Assembly (NCBI GenBank): GCA_037974665.1
Contig: CM075780.1
Span: 4,188,501 to 4,252,500, forward strand
DNA length: 64,000 nucleotides
Origin: Ehretia macrophylla
Lineage: Eukaryota; Streptophyta; Magnoliopsida; Boraginales; Ehretiaceae
Reading direction: 5' to 3'
Positions 48,619 through 58,831 of the stretch are shown piece after piece (position 1 is the stretch's first letter; each line of letters starts with the position of its first letter). The notes under the pieces were generated by a model, which made no database searches, was not told the DNA's origin, and saw only the letters and a program-made list of their open reading frames with translations. The translations under genes were made by a program, and so were the position numbers.

Positions 48619-49037
48619 TTGTGCCCAGGTCTCCTTCGCTTCGGTGCGCATAACTTTTGATCTGTAAGGAGTTATGTGGCGCACAGCATACCATTGCAAA
48701 GCGCTCTGAGGGCTCTACGACAGGGGCAGCAAGCTTGCTCGCTGTGCCCATTTTTGGAGCCCAAAATTGAACGTTTTCATCAGTTTCAGGCCACTTTTCT
48801 TCTTTTGCTCTGTTTTTCCATCCCGGATCATACGTCGTGAACTGTTAAAAAGATGATATCCTGACTCGCGGGACATCAGAGGGCCCTACAACGTGTCGAT
48901 ATCACTTCTTGAAAGCGTGCTGCGTTGTTGAAGCGGATGGGTTGTCGTTAAGCCCATTGGGCCTTTTGAAAGGGCTATCTCTCTACGCTGGGACTGTGAA
49001 CAGTTAACACATAAAGGAATTGTTCCCTCAACATGTC
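48619..49037 (+). repeat. Gene-less 5S unit (400 bp)
   Basis: After GTAAAGAAATTGTGCCC, where CTCAACATGAC and a 5S gene should follow, the sequence goes straight to AGGTCTCC of mid-spacer. The whole gene, its terminators and about 150 bp of spacer are missing, 277 bp in all. TTGTGCCC occurs at both parental sites (some units read TTTGTGCCCAGGTC), so an 8-bp microhomology fits the junction. The TATA-like sequence remains but points at no gene. Confidence 0.9.
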
Positions 49038-49156
49038 GGGTGTGATCATACCCGCACTAATGCACCGGATCCCATCAGAACTCCGAAGTTAAGCATGCTT
49101 GGGCGACAGTAGTACTTGGATGGGTGACCCCCTGGAAAGGCCTCGTGTTGCACCCC
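49038..49156 (+). rRNA. 5S rRNA copy 64
   Basis: C6T, A16C, G58A (box A), G70C, A80T (box C) and CTGGAAAGGCC. Confidence 0.92.
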
Positions 49157-49713
49157 TTTTCAATTTTTTTTGCCCGGGTTAGGGTTGCCAAGATACTTTA
49201 TCCACCAAATCTCTATTATTGAATACCACGGAACATTGGGCAAGACAACTTCGCTTCCCGTAGAGGCTGGGCCTGCAAACCGAGGGCGTAGGGTTTGTGA
49301 CCAGGTCGCCGTCGCTCCGGTGCCCATAACTTTTGATCCGTAAGGAGTTACGCGGCGCACAGCATACCGTTGCAAAGCTCTCTGAGAGCTCAACGACGAG
49401 GTCAGCCAGCTTGCTCGCCGTGCCCATTTTTGGAGAAAAAAATCGAACGTGTTTATCAGTTTCAGGCCACTTTTCTTCTTTTGCTCTATTTTTTTGTCCA
49501 GGATCATACGTCGTGAACTGTTAAAAGGACAATAACCTGACTCGCGGGACATCAGAGGGCCCTACAAAGTGTAGATATAACGTATTGCGACGATGCTGTG
49601 TTGTTGAAGCAGATGGGCTGTCGTTAAGCCCATTGGGCCTTTTGAATGGGCCATCTCTCTAGGCTGGGACTGTGAACCGTTAACACATATAGGAATTGTG
49701 CCCTCAACATGAC

Positions 49714-49832
49714 GGGTGCGATCATACCAGCACTAATGCACCGTATCCCATCAGAACTCCGAAGTTAAGCGTGCTTGGGCGGGAGTAGTACTAGGATCGG
49801 TGGCCCCCTAGGAAGTCCTCGTGTTGCACCCC
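49714..49832 (+). rRNA. 5S rRNA copy 65
   Basis: G31T, A69G, G85C and A90G (box C, GGATCGGTGG), and G97A. Confidence 0.93.
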
Positions 49833-50390
49833 CTTTTCAATTTTTTTTTCCCTGGTTAGGGTTGCCAAGATACTTTATCCACCAAATCTCTATTACTGAA
49901 ACCCACAGAACATTGGGCAAGACAACTTCGCTTCACGTTGAGGCTGGGCCCACAAACCGAGGGCGTAGGGTTTGTGACCAGTTCTCCGTCGCTCCGGTGC
50001 CCATAACTTTTGATCCGTATAGAGTTATGCGGCACACAACATACCGTTGCAAAGCTCTCTGAGAGTTCTATGACGGGGTCAGCCAGCTTGCTCACTGTGC
50101 CCATTTTTGGAGCCCAAAATCGAACATTTTTATCAGTTTCAGGCCACTTTTCTTCTTTTGCTATGTTTTTTCATCCCGGATCATACGTCGTGAACTGTTA
50201 AAAGAACGACAACCTGACTCGCGGGACATCAGAGGGCACTACAACGTGTTGATATAACGTCTGGCGAGGTTGCTGCGTTGTTGAAGGGGATGGGTTGTCG
50301 TTAAGCCCATTGGGCCTTTTGAATGGGCCCTCTCTCTAGGCTGGGATTGTGAACCGTTAACACATAGACGAATTGTGCCCTCAACATGAC

Positions 50391-50509
50391 AGGTGCGATC
50401 ATACCAGCACTAATGCACAGGATCCCATAAGAACTCCGAAGTTAAGCATGCTTGGGCGAGAGTAGTACTAGGATGGGTGACCACCTGGGAAGTCCTCGTG
50501 TTGCACCCT
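50391..50509 (+). rRNA. 5S rRNA copy 66
   Basis: G1A, C29A, C39A, G58A (box A) and C93A. Lies at the head of the 845-bp unit. Confidence 0.93.
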
Positions 50510-51235
50510 CTTTTCAATTTTTTTTGCCCTGGTTAGGGTTGCCAAGATACTTTATCCATGAAATCTCAATTACTGAATCCCACAGAACATTGGGCAAGAC
50601 AACTGAGGGTGTAGGGTTTGTGACCAGGTCTCCGTCAATCCGGTGCCCGTAACTTTTGATCCGTAAGGAGTTACGCGGCGCATAACATACCGTTGCAAAG
50701 CTCTCTGAGCGCTCTACGACGGGGGCAGCCAACTTGCTCGCTTTTCCCATTTTTGGAACCCAAAATTGAACGTTTTCATCAGTTTTAGGCCACTTTTCTT
50801 CTTTGGCTCTGTTTTTCCGTCCCGGATCGTACGTCGCTCCGGTGCCCATAACTTTTGATCCGTAAGGAGTTATGCGTCGCACAGCATACCGTTGCAAAGC
50901 TCGCTGAGAGCTCTATGACGGGGGTACCCAGCTTGCTCACTGTGCCCGTTTTTGGAGCCCAAAATCGAAAATTTTCATCAATTTCTGGCCACTTTTCTTC
51001 TTTTGCTCTGTTTTTCGATCCCGGATTGTACGTCATGAACTGTTAAAAAGACGACAACCTGACTCGCGGGACTTCAGAGGGCCCTACAACGTGTCGATAT
51101 CACGTCTTGCGAGGATGCTACGTTGTTGAAGCAGATGGGTTGTCGTTAAGCCCATTGGGCTTTTTCAATGGGCCATCTCTCTAGGCTGGGACTATGAACC
51201 GTTAACACATAAAGGAATTGTGCCCTCAACATGAC
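50391..51235 (+). repeat. Enlarged 5S unit (845 bp) with spacer duplication and deletion
   Basis: About 205 bp of mid-spacer (from roughly 50630 to 50836) is repeated at 50837-51038. The junction ATCGTACGTCGCTCCGG at 50826-50842 uses CGTCG, present in both parents. The same unit has lost about 37 bp at GACAACTGAGGG (50598-50609). The two changes together give the observed length. Confidence 0.88.
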
Positions 51236-51354
51236 TGGTGCGATCATACCAGCACTAACGCACCAAATCCCATAAGAACTCCGAAGTTAAGCGTGTTTGG
51301 GCGAGAGTAGTACTAGAATGGGTGACCCCCTGGGAAGTCCTCGTGTTGCACCCC
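51236..51354 (+). rRNA. 5S rRNA copy 67
   Basis: G1T, T24C, G30A, G31A, C39A, C61T (box A) and G82A (box C). Confidence 0.92.
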
Positions 51355-51912
51355 CTTTTCAATTTTTTTTTCCCTGGTTAGGGTTGCCAAGATACTTTAT
51401 GCACCAAATTTCTATTACTGAATCCCACGGAACATTGGGCAAGACAACTTCGTTTCACGTAGAGACTAGGCCCGCAAACCGAGGGCGTAGGTTTTGTGAC
51501 CAGGTCTCCGTCGCTCCGGTGCCCATAAATTTTGATGTGTAAGGAGTTACGTGGCGCACAGCATACCGTTGCAAAGCTCTCTGAGAGCTCTACGATGGGG
51601 GCATCCAGCTTCCTAGCTGTTCCCATTTTTGGAGCCCAAAATCGAACGTTTTCATCATTTTCAGGCCACTTTTCTTCTTTTCTTCTGTTTTTCCGTCCCA
51701 GATCGTACGTCGTGAACTGTTAAAAGGACGACAACCTGACTCGCGGGACATCAGGGGGCCCTACAATGTATCGATATCACGTCTGGTGAGGATGCTGCGT
51801 TGTTGAAGCGGATGGGTTGTCGTTAAGCCCAATGGGCCTTTTGAATGGGCCATCTCACTAGGCTGGAACTGTGAACCGTTAACACATAAAGAAATTGTGC
51901 CCTCAACATGAC

Positions 51913-52031
51913 GGGTGCGATCATACCAGCACTAATGCACAGGATCCCATCAGAACTCCGAAGTTAAGCGTGCTTGGGCGAGAGTAGTACTAGGATGGGT
52001 GACCCCCTGGGATGTCCTCGTGTTGCACCCC
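51913..52031 (+). rRNA. 5S rRNA copy 68 (near consensus)
   Basis: Two changes only, C29A and A101T. The whole internal control region, the C at -1 and the CATAAAGAA upstream sequence are present. Confidence 0.96.
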
Positions 52032-52589
52032 GTTTCCAATTTTTTTTGCCCTGGTTAGGGTTGCTAAGATACATTATGCACCAAATCTCTATTACTGAAT
52101 CCCACGGAACATTGGGCAAGACAACTTCGTTTTGCGTAGAGGCTGGGCCCGCAAACCGAGGGCGTAGGATTTCTGACCAGGTCTCCGTCGCTCTGGTGTC
52201 CATAACTTTTGATCCGTAAGGAGTTACGCGGCGCACAGCATACCGTTACAAAGCTCTCTAAGAGCTCTAGGAAGTGGGCAGCCAGCTTGCTCGATGTGCC
52301 CATTTTTGGAGCCCAAAATCAAACGATTTCATCAGTTTCTGGCCACTTTTCTTCTTTTGCTCTGTTTTTACGTCCCGGATCGTACGTCGTGAACTGTTAA
52401 AAGGACGACAACCAAACTCGCGGGACATCAGAGAGCCCCACAACTTGTCGATATCACGTCTTGCGAGGATGCCGCGTTGTTGAAGCAGATGGGTTGTCGT
52501 TAAGCCCATTGTGCCTTTTGAATGGGCCATCTCTTTAGGCTGGGACTGTTAACCATTAACACATATAGAAATCGTGCCCTCAACATGAC

Positions 52590-52708
52590 CGGTGTGATCA
52601 TATCTGCTCTAATGCACCGGATCCCATCAGAACTCCGAAGTTAAGCGTGCTTGGGCGAGAGTAGTACTAGGATAGTTGACCCCCTAGGAAGTCCTCGTGT
52701 TGTACCCC
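52590..52708 (+). rRNA. 5S rRNA copy 69
   Basis: Start CGGTGTG; ATATCTGCTC in place of ATACCAGCAC; box C reads AGGATAGTTGA; G97A and C114T. Confidence 0.91.
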
Positions 52709-53266
52709 ATTTTCAATTTGTTTTGCCCTGGTTAGGGTTGCCAAGATACTTTATCCACCAAATCTCTATTACTGAATACCACGGAACATTGGGCAAGACA
52801 ACTTAGGTTCACGTAGAGGCTGGGCCCGCAAACCGAGGGCGTAAGGTTTTTGACAAGGTCTCTGTCGCTCCGGTGCCCATAACTTTTGATCCGCAAGGAG
52901 TTACTCAGCGCACAGCATACCTTTGCAAAGCACTATGAGAGCACTACGACGGGGGCAACCAGTTTGCTCGCTGTGCCCATTTTTGGAGCACAAAATCGAA
53001 CGTTTTCATCAGTTTCAGGCCACTTTTCTTCTTTTGCTCTGTTTTTCCGTCCCGGATCGTACGTCGTGAACTGTTAAAAGGATGACAACCTGACTTGCAG
53101 GACATCAAAGGGCCTTACAACGTGTCGATATCACGTCTTGCGAGGTTGCTACATTGTTGAAGCGGATGGGTTGTCGTTAAGCCCATTGGGCCTTTTGAAT
53201 GGGCCATCACTCGAGGCTGGTACTGTGAACCGTTAACACATAAAGGAATTGTGCCATCAACATGAC

Positions 53267-53385
53267 GGGTGCGATCATACAAGCACTAATGCACCGAATC
53301 CCATCAGAACTCTGAAGTTAAGCATGCTTGGTCGAGAGTAGTACTAGGATGGGTGACCCCCTAGGAAGTCCTCGTGTTACACCCC
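53267..53385 (+). rRNA. 5S rRNA copy 70
   Basis: C15A, G31A, C47T, G58A (box A), G66T, G97A and G113A. Confidence 0.92.
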
Positions 53386-53943
53386 CTTTTCAATTTTTTT
53401 TGCCCTGGTTAGGGTTGCCAAGATACTTTATCCACCAAATCTCTATTACTGAATCCCACGGAACATTGGGCAAGACAACTTCGTTTCACGTAGAGGCTGG
53501 GCCCGCAAACCGAGGGCGTAAGGTTTGTGCCCAGGTCTCCTTCGCTCCGGTGCGCATAACTTTTGATTCGTAAGGAGTTACGCGTCGCACAACATACCGT
53601 TGCAAAGCTCCCTGAGAGCTCTACGACGCGGGCAGCCAGCTTGCTCGCTGTGCCCACTTTTGGAGCCCAAAATCGAACGTTTTCACCAATTTCAGGCCAC
53701 TTTTCTTCTTTTACTATGTTTTTCCGTCCCGAATCGTCCGTTGTAAATTGTTAAAAGGACGACAACCTGACTCACTGGACATCAGAGGGCCCTACAACGT
53801 ATCGATATCATGTCTTGCAAGCGTGCTGCGTTGTTGAATTGTATGGGTTGTCGTTAAGCCGATTGGGCCTTTTGAACGGGCCATCTCTCTACGCTGGGAC
53901 TGTGAACCGTTAACACATATAGGAATTGTGCCCTCAACATGAC

Positions 53944-54062
53944 GGGTGCGATCATACAAGCACTAATGCACCAGATCCCATTAGAACACCGAAGTCAAGC
54001 GTGCTTGGGCGAGAGCAGTACGAGGATGGGTGACCCATTGGGAAGTCCTCGTGTTACACCTA
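53944..54062 (+). rRNA. 5S rRNA copy 71
   Basis: About ten changes, including T45A, T53C in box A, T73C, T79G, GACCCATTGG and TTACACCTAC at the end. Confidence 0.9.
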
Positions 54063-54618
54063 CTTTTCAATTTTTTTTGCCCTGGTTAGGGTTGCCAAGA
54101 TACTTTATCCACCAAATCTCTATTACTGAATCCCACGGAACATTGGGCAAGACAACTTCGCTTCACGTAGAGGCTGGGCCCGTAAACCGAGGCCGTAGGG
54201 TTTGTGATCAGGTCTCCGTCGCTCCGGTGCGATAACTTTTGATCCGTAATTGTTACGCGGGGCACAACATACCGTTGCAAAGCTCTCTGAGAGCACTACG
54301 ACGGGGGCAACAAACTTGCTTGTTGTGCCCATTTTTGGAGCCCAAAATTGAACATTTTCATCAGTTTCAGGCCACTTTTCTTCTTTTGCTATGTTTTTTC
54401 GTACCGGACCGTACGTCGTGAACTGTTAAAAGGATGACAACCAGACTCGCGGGACATCAGAGGGCCCTACAACGTGTCGATATCACGTCTTGCGAGGATG
54501 CTGTGTTGTTGAAGCAGATGGGTTGTCGTTAAGCCGATTGGGCCTTTTGTATGGGCCATCTCTCTAGGCTGGGACTGTGAACAGTTAACACATAAAGGAA
54601 TTGTGACCTCAACATGGC

Positions 54619-54737
54619 GGGTGCGATCATACAGGCCCTAATGCACCGGATCCCATCAGAACTCCGAAGTTAAGTGTGCTTGGGCGAGAGTAGTACTAGG
54701 ATGGGTGACCTCCTGGGAAGTCATCGTGTTGCACACC
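54619..54737 (+). rRNA. 5S rRNA copy 72
   Basis: ATACAGGCCC near the start, C57T (box A), C93T, C105A and C118A. Confidence 0.92.
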
Positions 54738-55295
54738 CTTTTCAATTTTTTTTGCCCTAGTTAGGGTTGCCAAGATACTTTATCCACCAAATCTCTGTTA
54801 CTGAATCCCACGGAACAATGGGCACGACAACTTCGCTTCACGTAGAGGCTGGGCCAGCAAACCGAGGGCATAGGGTTTGTGACCAGGCCTCCGTCGCACG
54901 GGTGCCCATAACTTTTGATCCGTAAGGAGTTACGTGGCGCACAGCATACCGTTGCAATGCTCTCTGAGAGCTCTACGATGGGGGAAGCCAGCTTGCTCGC
55001 TGTACCTATTTTTGGAGCCCAAATTCGAACGTTTTCATCAGTTTTAGGCCACTTTTCTTCTTTTGCTCTGTTTTTCCGTCTCGGATCATACGTCGTGAAC
55101 TGTTAAAAGGACGACAACCTGACTCACTGGACATCAGAGGGCCCTACAACGTATCGATATCATGTCTTGCAAGCGTGATGCGTTGTTGAAGTGGATGGGT
55201 TGTCGTTAAGCCGATTGGGCCTTTTGAAAGGGCCATCTCTTTAGGCTGGGACTGTGAACAGTTAACACATAAAGGAATTGTGCCCTCAACAAGAC

Positions 55296-55414
55296 GGGTG
55301 CGATCATACCAGCACTAATTCACCGGATCATATCAGAACTCCGAAGTTAAGCGTACTTGGGCGAGAGTAGTACTAGGATGGGTGACCCCTTGGGAAGTCC
55401 TCGTGTTGCACCCC
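55296..55414 (+). rRNA. 5S rRNA copy 73
   Basis: G25T, C35A, C36T, G60A (box A) and C95T. Confidence 0.93.
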
Positions 55415-55972
55415 TTTTTCAAGTTTTTTTGCCCTGGTTATGGTTGCCAAGATACTTTATCCACCAAATCTCTATTACTAAATCCCACTGAACATTAGGC
55501 AAGACAACTTCGCTTCACGTAGAGGCTGGGCCAGCAAACCGAGGGCGTAGGGTTTGTGAACAGGTCTCCGTCCCTCTGATGCTCAAAACTTTTGATCCGT
55601 AAGGAGTTACGCGGCGCACAGCATACCGGTGCAAAGCTCTCTGAGAGCTCTACGACGGGGGCAGCCAACTTGCTTGCTATGCCCATTTTTTGAGCCCAAA
55701 ATCGAACGTTTTCATCAATTTCAGGCCACTTTTCTTCTTTTGCTCTGTTTTTCGGTCCCAGATCATACGTCGTGAACTGTTTAAAGGACGACAACCTGAC
55801 TCGCTGGACATCAGATGGCCCTACAACGTGTCGATAACACATCTTGCGAGGATGCTGCGTTGTTGAAGCTGATAGGTTATCGTTAAGCCCATTGGGCCTT
55901 TTGAATGGGCCATCTCTCTAGGCTGGGATTGTGAACCGTTAAAACATAAAGGAATCGTGCCATCAATATGAC

Positions 55973-56091
55973 GGGTGCGATCATACCAGCACTAATGCAC
56001 CGGATCCCATCAGAACTTCGAAGTTAAGCATACTTGGGCGAGAGTAGTACTAGGATGGGTGACCCCCTGCGAAGTTCTCGTGTTGCACCCC
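55973..56091 (+). rRNA. 5S rRNA copy 74
   Basis: C46T, G58A and G60A (box A, GCATACTTG), G98C and C104T. Confidence 0.93.
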
Positions 56092-56648
56092 CTTTTCAAT
56101 TTTTTTTGCCCTGGTGAGGGTTACCAAGATACTTTATCCACCAAATCTCTATTACTGAATCCCACAGAACATTGGGCAAGACAAATTCATTTCACGTAGA
56201 GGCTTGGCCCGTAAACCGAGGGCGTAGGGTTTGTGACCAGGTCTCCGTCGCTCCGGTGCCCATAACTTTTGATCCGTAAGGAGTTACGCAGCGCACAGCA
56301 TACCGTTGCAAAACTCTCTGAGAGCTTTACGACGGGGGCAGCTAGCATGCTCGCTGTGCCCTTTTTGGAGCCCAAAATCAAACGTTTTTATCAATTTTAG
56401 GCCACTTTTCTTCTTTTGCTCTATTTTTTCATCCTGGATCGTACGTCGTGAACTGTTAAATGGACGACAACCTGACTCGCGGGGCATCAGAGGGCCCTAC
56501 AACGTGTCGATATCACATCTTGCAAGCATGCTGCGTTGTTGAAGCGGATGGGTTGTCGTTAATCCCATTGGGCCTTTTGAATGGGCCATCTCTCTAGGCA
56601 GGGACTGTGAACAGTTAACACAAAAAGGAATTGTGCCCTCAACATGAC

Positions 56649-56767
56649 GGGTGCGATCATACCAGCACTAATACATCGGATCCCATCAGAACTTCGAAGT
56701 TAAGCGTGCTTGGACGAGAGTAGTACTAGGATGGGTGACCCCCTCGGAAGTCCTCGTGTTGCACCTC
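56649..56767 (+). rRNA. 5S rRNA copy 75
   Basis: G25A, C28T, C46T, G66A, G97C and a changed 3' end (CACCTC). Boxes A and C intact. Its upstream TATA position reads ACACAAAAAGG. Confidence 0.93.
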
Positions 56768-57325
56768 TTTTTCATTTTTTTTTGCCCTGGTTAGGGTTGT
56801 CAAGATACTATATCCACCAAATCTCTATTACTGAATCCCACGAAACATTGGGCAAGACAACTTCGCTTCACGTAGAGGCTGGGCCCGTAAACCGAGGGTG
56901 TAGGGTTTGTGACCAGGTCTCTGTTGCTCCGGTGCCCATGACTTTTGATCCGTAAGGAGTTACGCGGCGCACATCATACCGTTGCAAAGCTCTCTGAGAG
57001 CTCTACGACGGGGGCTGCCAGCTTGCTCGCTGTGCCCATTTTTGGAGCCCAAAATCGAACGTTTTCATTAGTTTCAGGCCACTTTTCTTCTTTTGCTCTA
57101 TTTTTTCGTTCAAGATCATACGTCGTGAACTGTTAAAAGGACGACAACCTGACTCGTGGGACTTCAGAGGGACCTACAACGTGTCGATATAACGTCTTGC
57201 GAGGATGCTGCGTTGTTGAAGCAGATGAGTTATCGTTAAGCCCATTGGGCCTTTTGAATGGGCCATCTCTCTAGGTTGGGACTGTGAACCGTTAACACAT
57301 ATAGGAATTGTGCCCTCAACATGAC

Positions 57326-57444
57326 GGGTGCGATCATACTAGCACTAATGCACCGGATCCCATCAGAACTTTGAAATTAAGCGTGCGTGGGCGAGAGTAG
57401 TACTAGGATAGGTGACCCCCTGGGAAGTCCTCGTGTTGCACCCC
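57326..57444 (+). rRNA. 5S rRNA copy 76
   Basis: C15T, C46T, C47T, G51A and T62G in box A, and a box C change (AGGATAGGTGA). Confidence 0.92.
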
Positions 57445-58002
57445 CTTTTCAATTTTTTTTGCCCTGGTTAGGGTTGTCAAGATACTTTATCCACCAAATC
57501 TCTATTACTGAATCCCACTGAACATTGGGCAAGACAACTTCGCTTCACGTAAAGGCTGGACCCGCAAATCGAGGGCGTAGGGTTTGTGACCAGGTCTTTG
57601 TCGCTCCGGTGCCCATAACTTTTGATCCGTAAGGAGTTACGCGGTGCACATCATACCGTTGCAAAGTTCTCTGAGAGCTCTACGATGGGGGCTACCAGCT
57701 TGCTCGTTGTGCCCGTTTTTGGAGCCCAAAATCGAACGTTTTCATCAGTTTCAGGCCACTTTTCTTCTTTTGCTCTGTTTTTCCGTCCCGGATCATACGT
57801 CGTGAACTGTTAAAAGGACAACAACCTGACTCGCGTGACAACAGAGGGCCCTACAACGTGTTGATATAACGTCTTGCGAGGATGCTGCATTGTTGAAGCA
57901 GATGGGTTGTAGTTAAGCCCATTGGGCCTTTTGAATGGGCCATCTCTCTAGGTTGGGTCTATGAACCGTTAACACATATAGGAATTGTGCCCTCAACATG
58001 AC

Positions 58003-58121
58003 GGGTGCGATCATACCAGTACTAATGCACCGAATCCCATCAGAACTTCTAAGTTAAGCGTGCGTGGGTGAGAGTAGTACTAGGATGGGTGACCCCCTGG
58101 GAAGTCCTCGTGTTGCACCCC
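58003..58121 (+). rRNA. 5S rRNA copy 77 (last in the array)
   Basis: C18T, G31A, C46T, G48T, T62G (box A) and C67T. Its spacer runs to CTCACTAGG at 58629, about 50 bp short of a full unit, where the array stops. Confidence 0.92.
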
Positions 58122-58629
58122 CTTTTCAATTTCTTTTGCCCTGGTTAGGGTTGCCAAGATACTTTATCCACCAAATCTCTATTAGTGAATCCCACGTAAC
58201 ATTGGGCAAGACAACTTCGCTTCAAGTAGAGGCTGGGCCCGCAAACCGAGGGCGTAGGGTTTGTGACCAGGTCTCCATCGCTCTGGTGCTCATAACTTTT
58301 GATCCGTAAGGAGTTACGCGGCGCACAGCATACCGTTTCAAAGCTCTCTGAGAGCTCTGCGACGGGGGCAGCCAGCTGGCTCGATGTGCCCATTTTTGGA
58401 GCCCAAAATCGAACGTTTTCATCAGTTTCAAGCCAGTTTTCTTCTTTTGCTCTGTTTTTCCATCCCGGATCATACGCCGTGAACTGTTAAAAGGACTACA
58501 ACCTGACTCGCGGGACATCAGAGGGCCCTACAATGTGTCGATATAACATCTTTCGAGGATGCTGCGTTGTTGAAGCGGATGGATTGTCGTTAAGCCCATT
58601 AGGACTTTTGAATGGGCCATCTCACTAGG

Positions 58630-58831
58630 GCTAGCCATCTATAGGCACAAATTACGATGCACAATTTATTGAGATATGACAATTAAGAATCTAACGCGTA
58701 TGATATGCAACATAATATAGGTACAATTCTAAAAACATTTAAGGCATGTAAATCATTCAAGCACATAGAACATATAAGGCACATTTATCACACAACCACA
58801 CATAAACAAGTCATCCTAATTATCTTAGGGC
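58630..58831 (-). mobile_element. Retroelement leader-like fragment at the right array border
   Basis: AT-rich, non-coding, with no 5S similarity. Its last 35 bases or so (CACATAAACAAG... to CTTAGGGCT) match the leader at 2386-2415 on the left. After CTTAGGGCT it passes directly to LTR sequence equal to left position 3133 onward (CATCATTAGGCACATT). The PBS and the first part of the LTR, about 0.7 kb, are thus deleted. The rest of the fragment is only loosely leader-like. Confidence 0.55.

Larger units (their letters stand above)
6246..58629 (+). repeat. 5S rDNA tandem array, 77 gene sequences, mostly 677-bp units
   Basis: Each unit is a 119-bp 5S gene plus a spacer of about 558 bp, all in the same orientation. 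Consensus numbering used below: 1 is the first G of GGGTGCGATC and 119 the last C of TTGCACCCC. Box A is about 50-64 (AGTTAAGCGTGCTTG), the intermediate element 67-72 (CGAGAG) and box C 80-90 (AGGATGGGTGA). RNA polymerase III with TFIIIA, TFIIIC and TFIIIB would transcribe these genes. The spacer holds, in order: a T4 and a T7-9 run; TTAGGGTT; about 250 bp of unique spacer; a perfect palindrome AGCTCTCTGAGAGCT in most units; further unique sequence; GCCCATTGGGC; a second TGGGCC; and a TATA-like element at about -27. I see no other gene in any spacer. The right end breaks off inside the last spacer at CTCACTAGG. Confidence 0.97.

Noticed and set aside
6309..58309. Open frames of 60-118 codons recurring once per unit on both strands (for example starting MGESSTRMGDP on + and MGTASKLAAP on -)
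   Set aside because: They begin inside the 5S gene or the spacer and repeat with the 677-bp period. Frame length varies with every indel, and changes hit all codon positions. They are by-products of the repeat, not genes.
6246..58629. CRISPR-like or other spaced repeat system
   Set aside because: Repeats of 677 bp with a recognisable 5S gene are ordinary eukaryotic 5S rDNA; there are no short repeats with unique spacers and no cas genes.
6246..58629. Linked 35S rDNA or other RNA genes inside the spacers
   Set aside because: I saw no 18S, 5.8S or 25S motifs and no tRNA-like A and B box pairs beyond the 5S internal control region.
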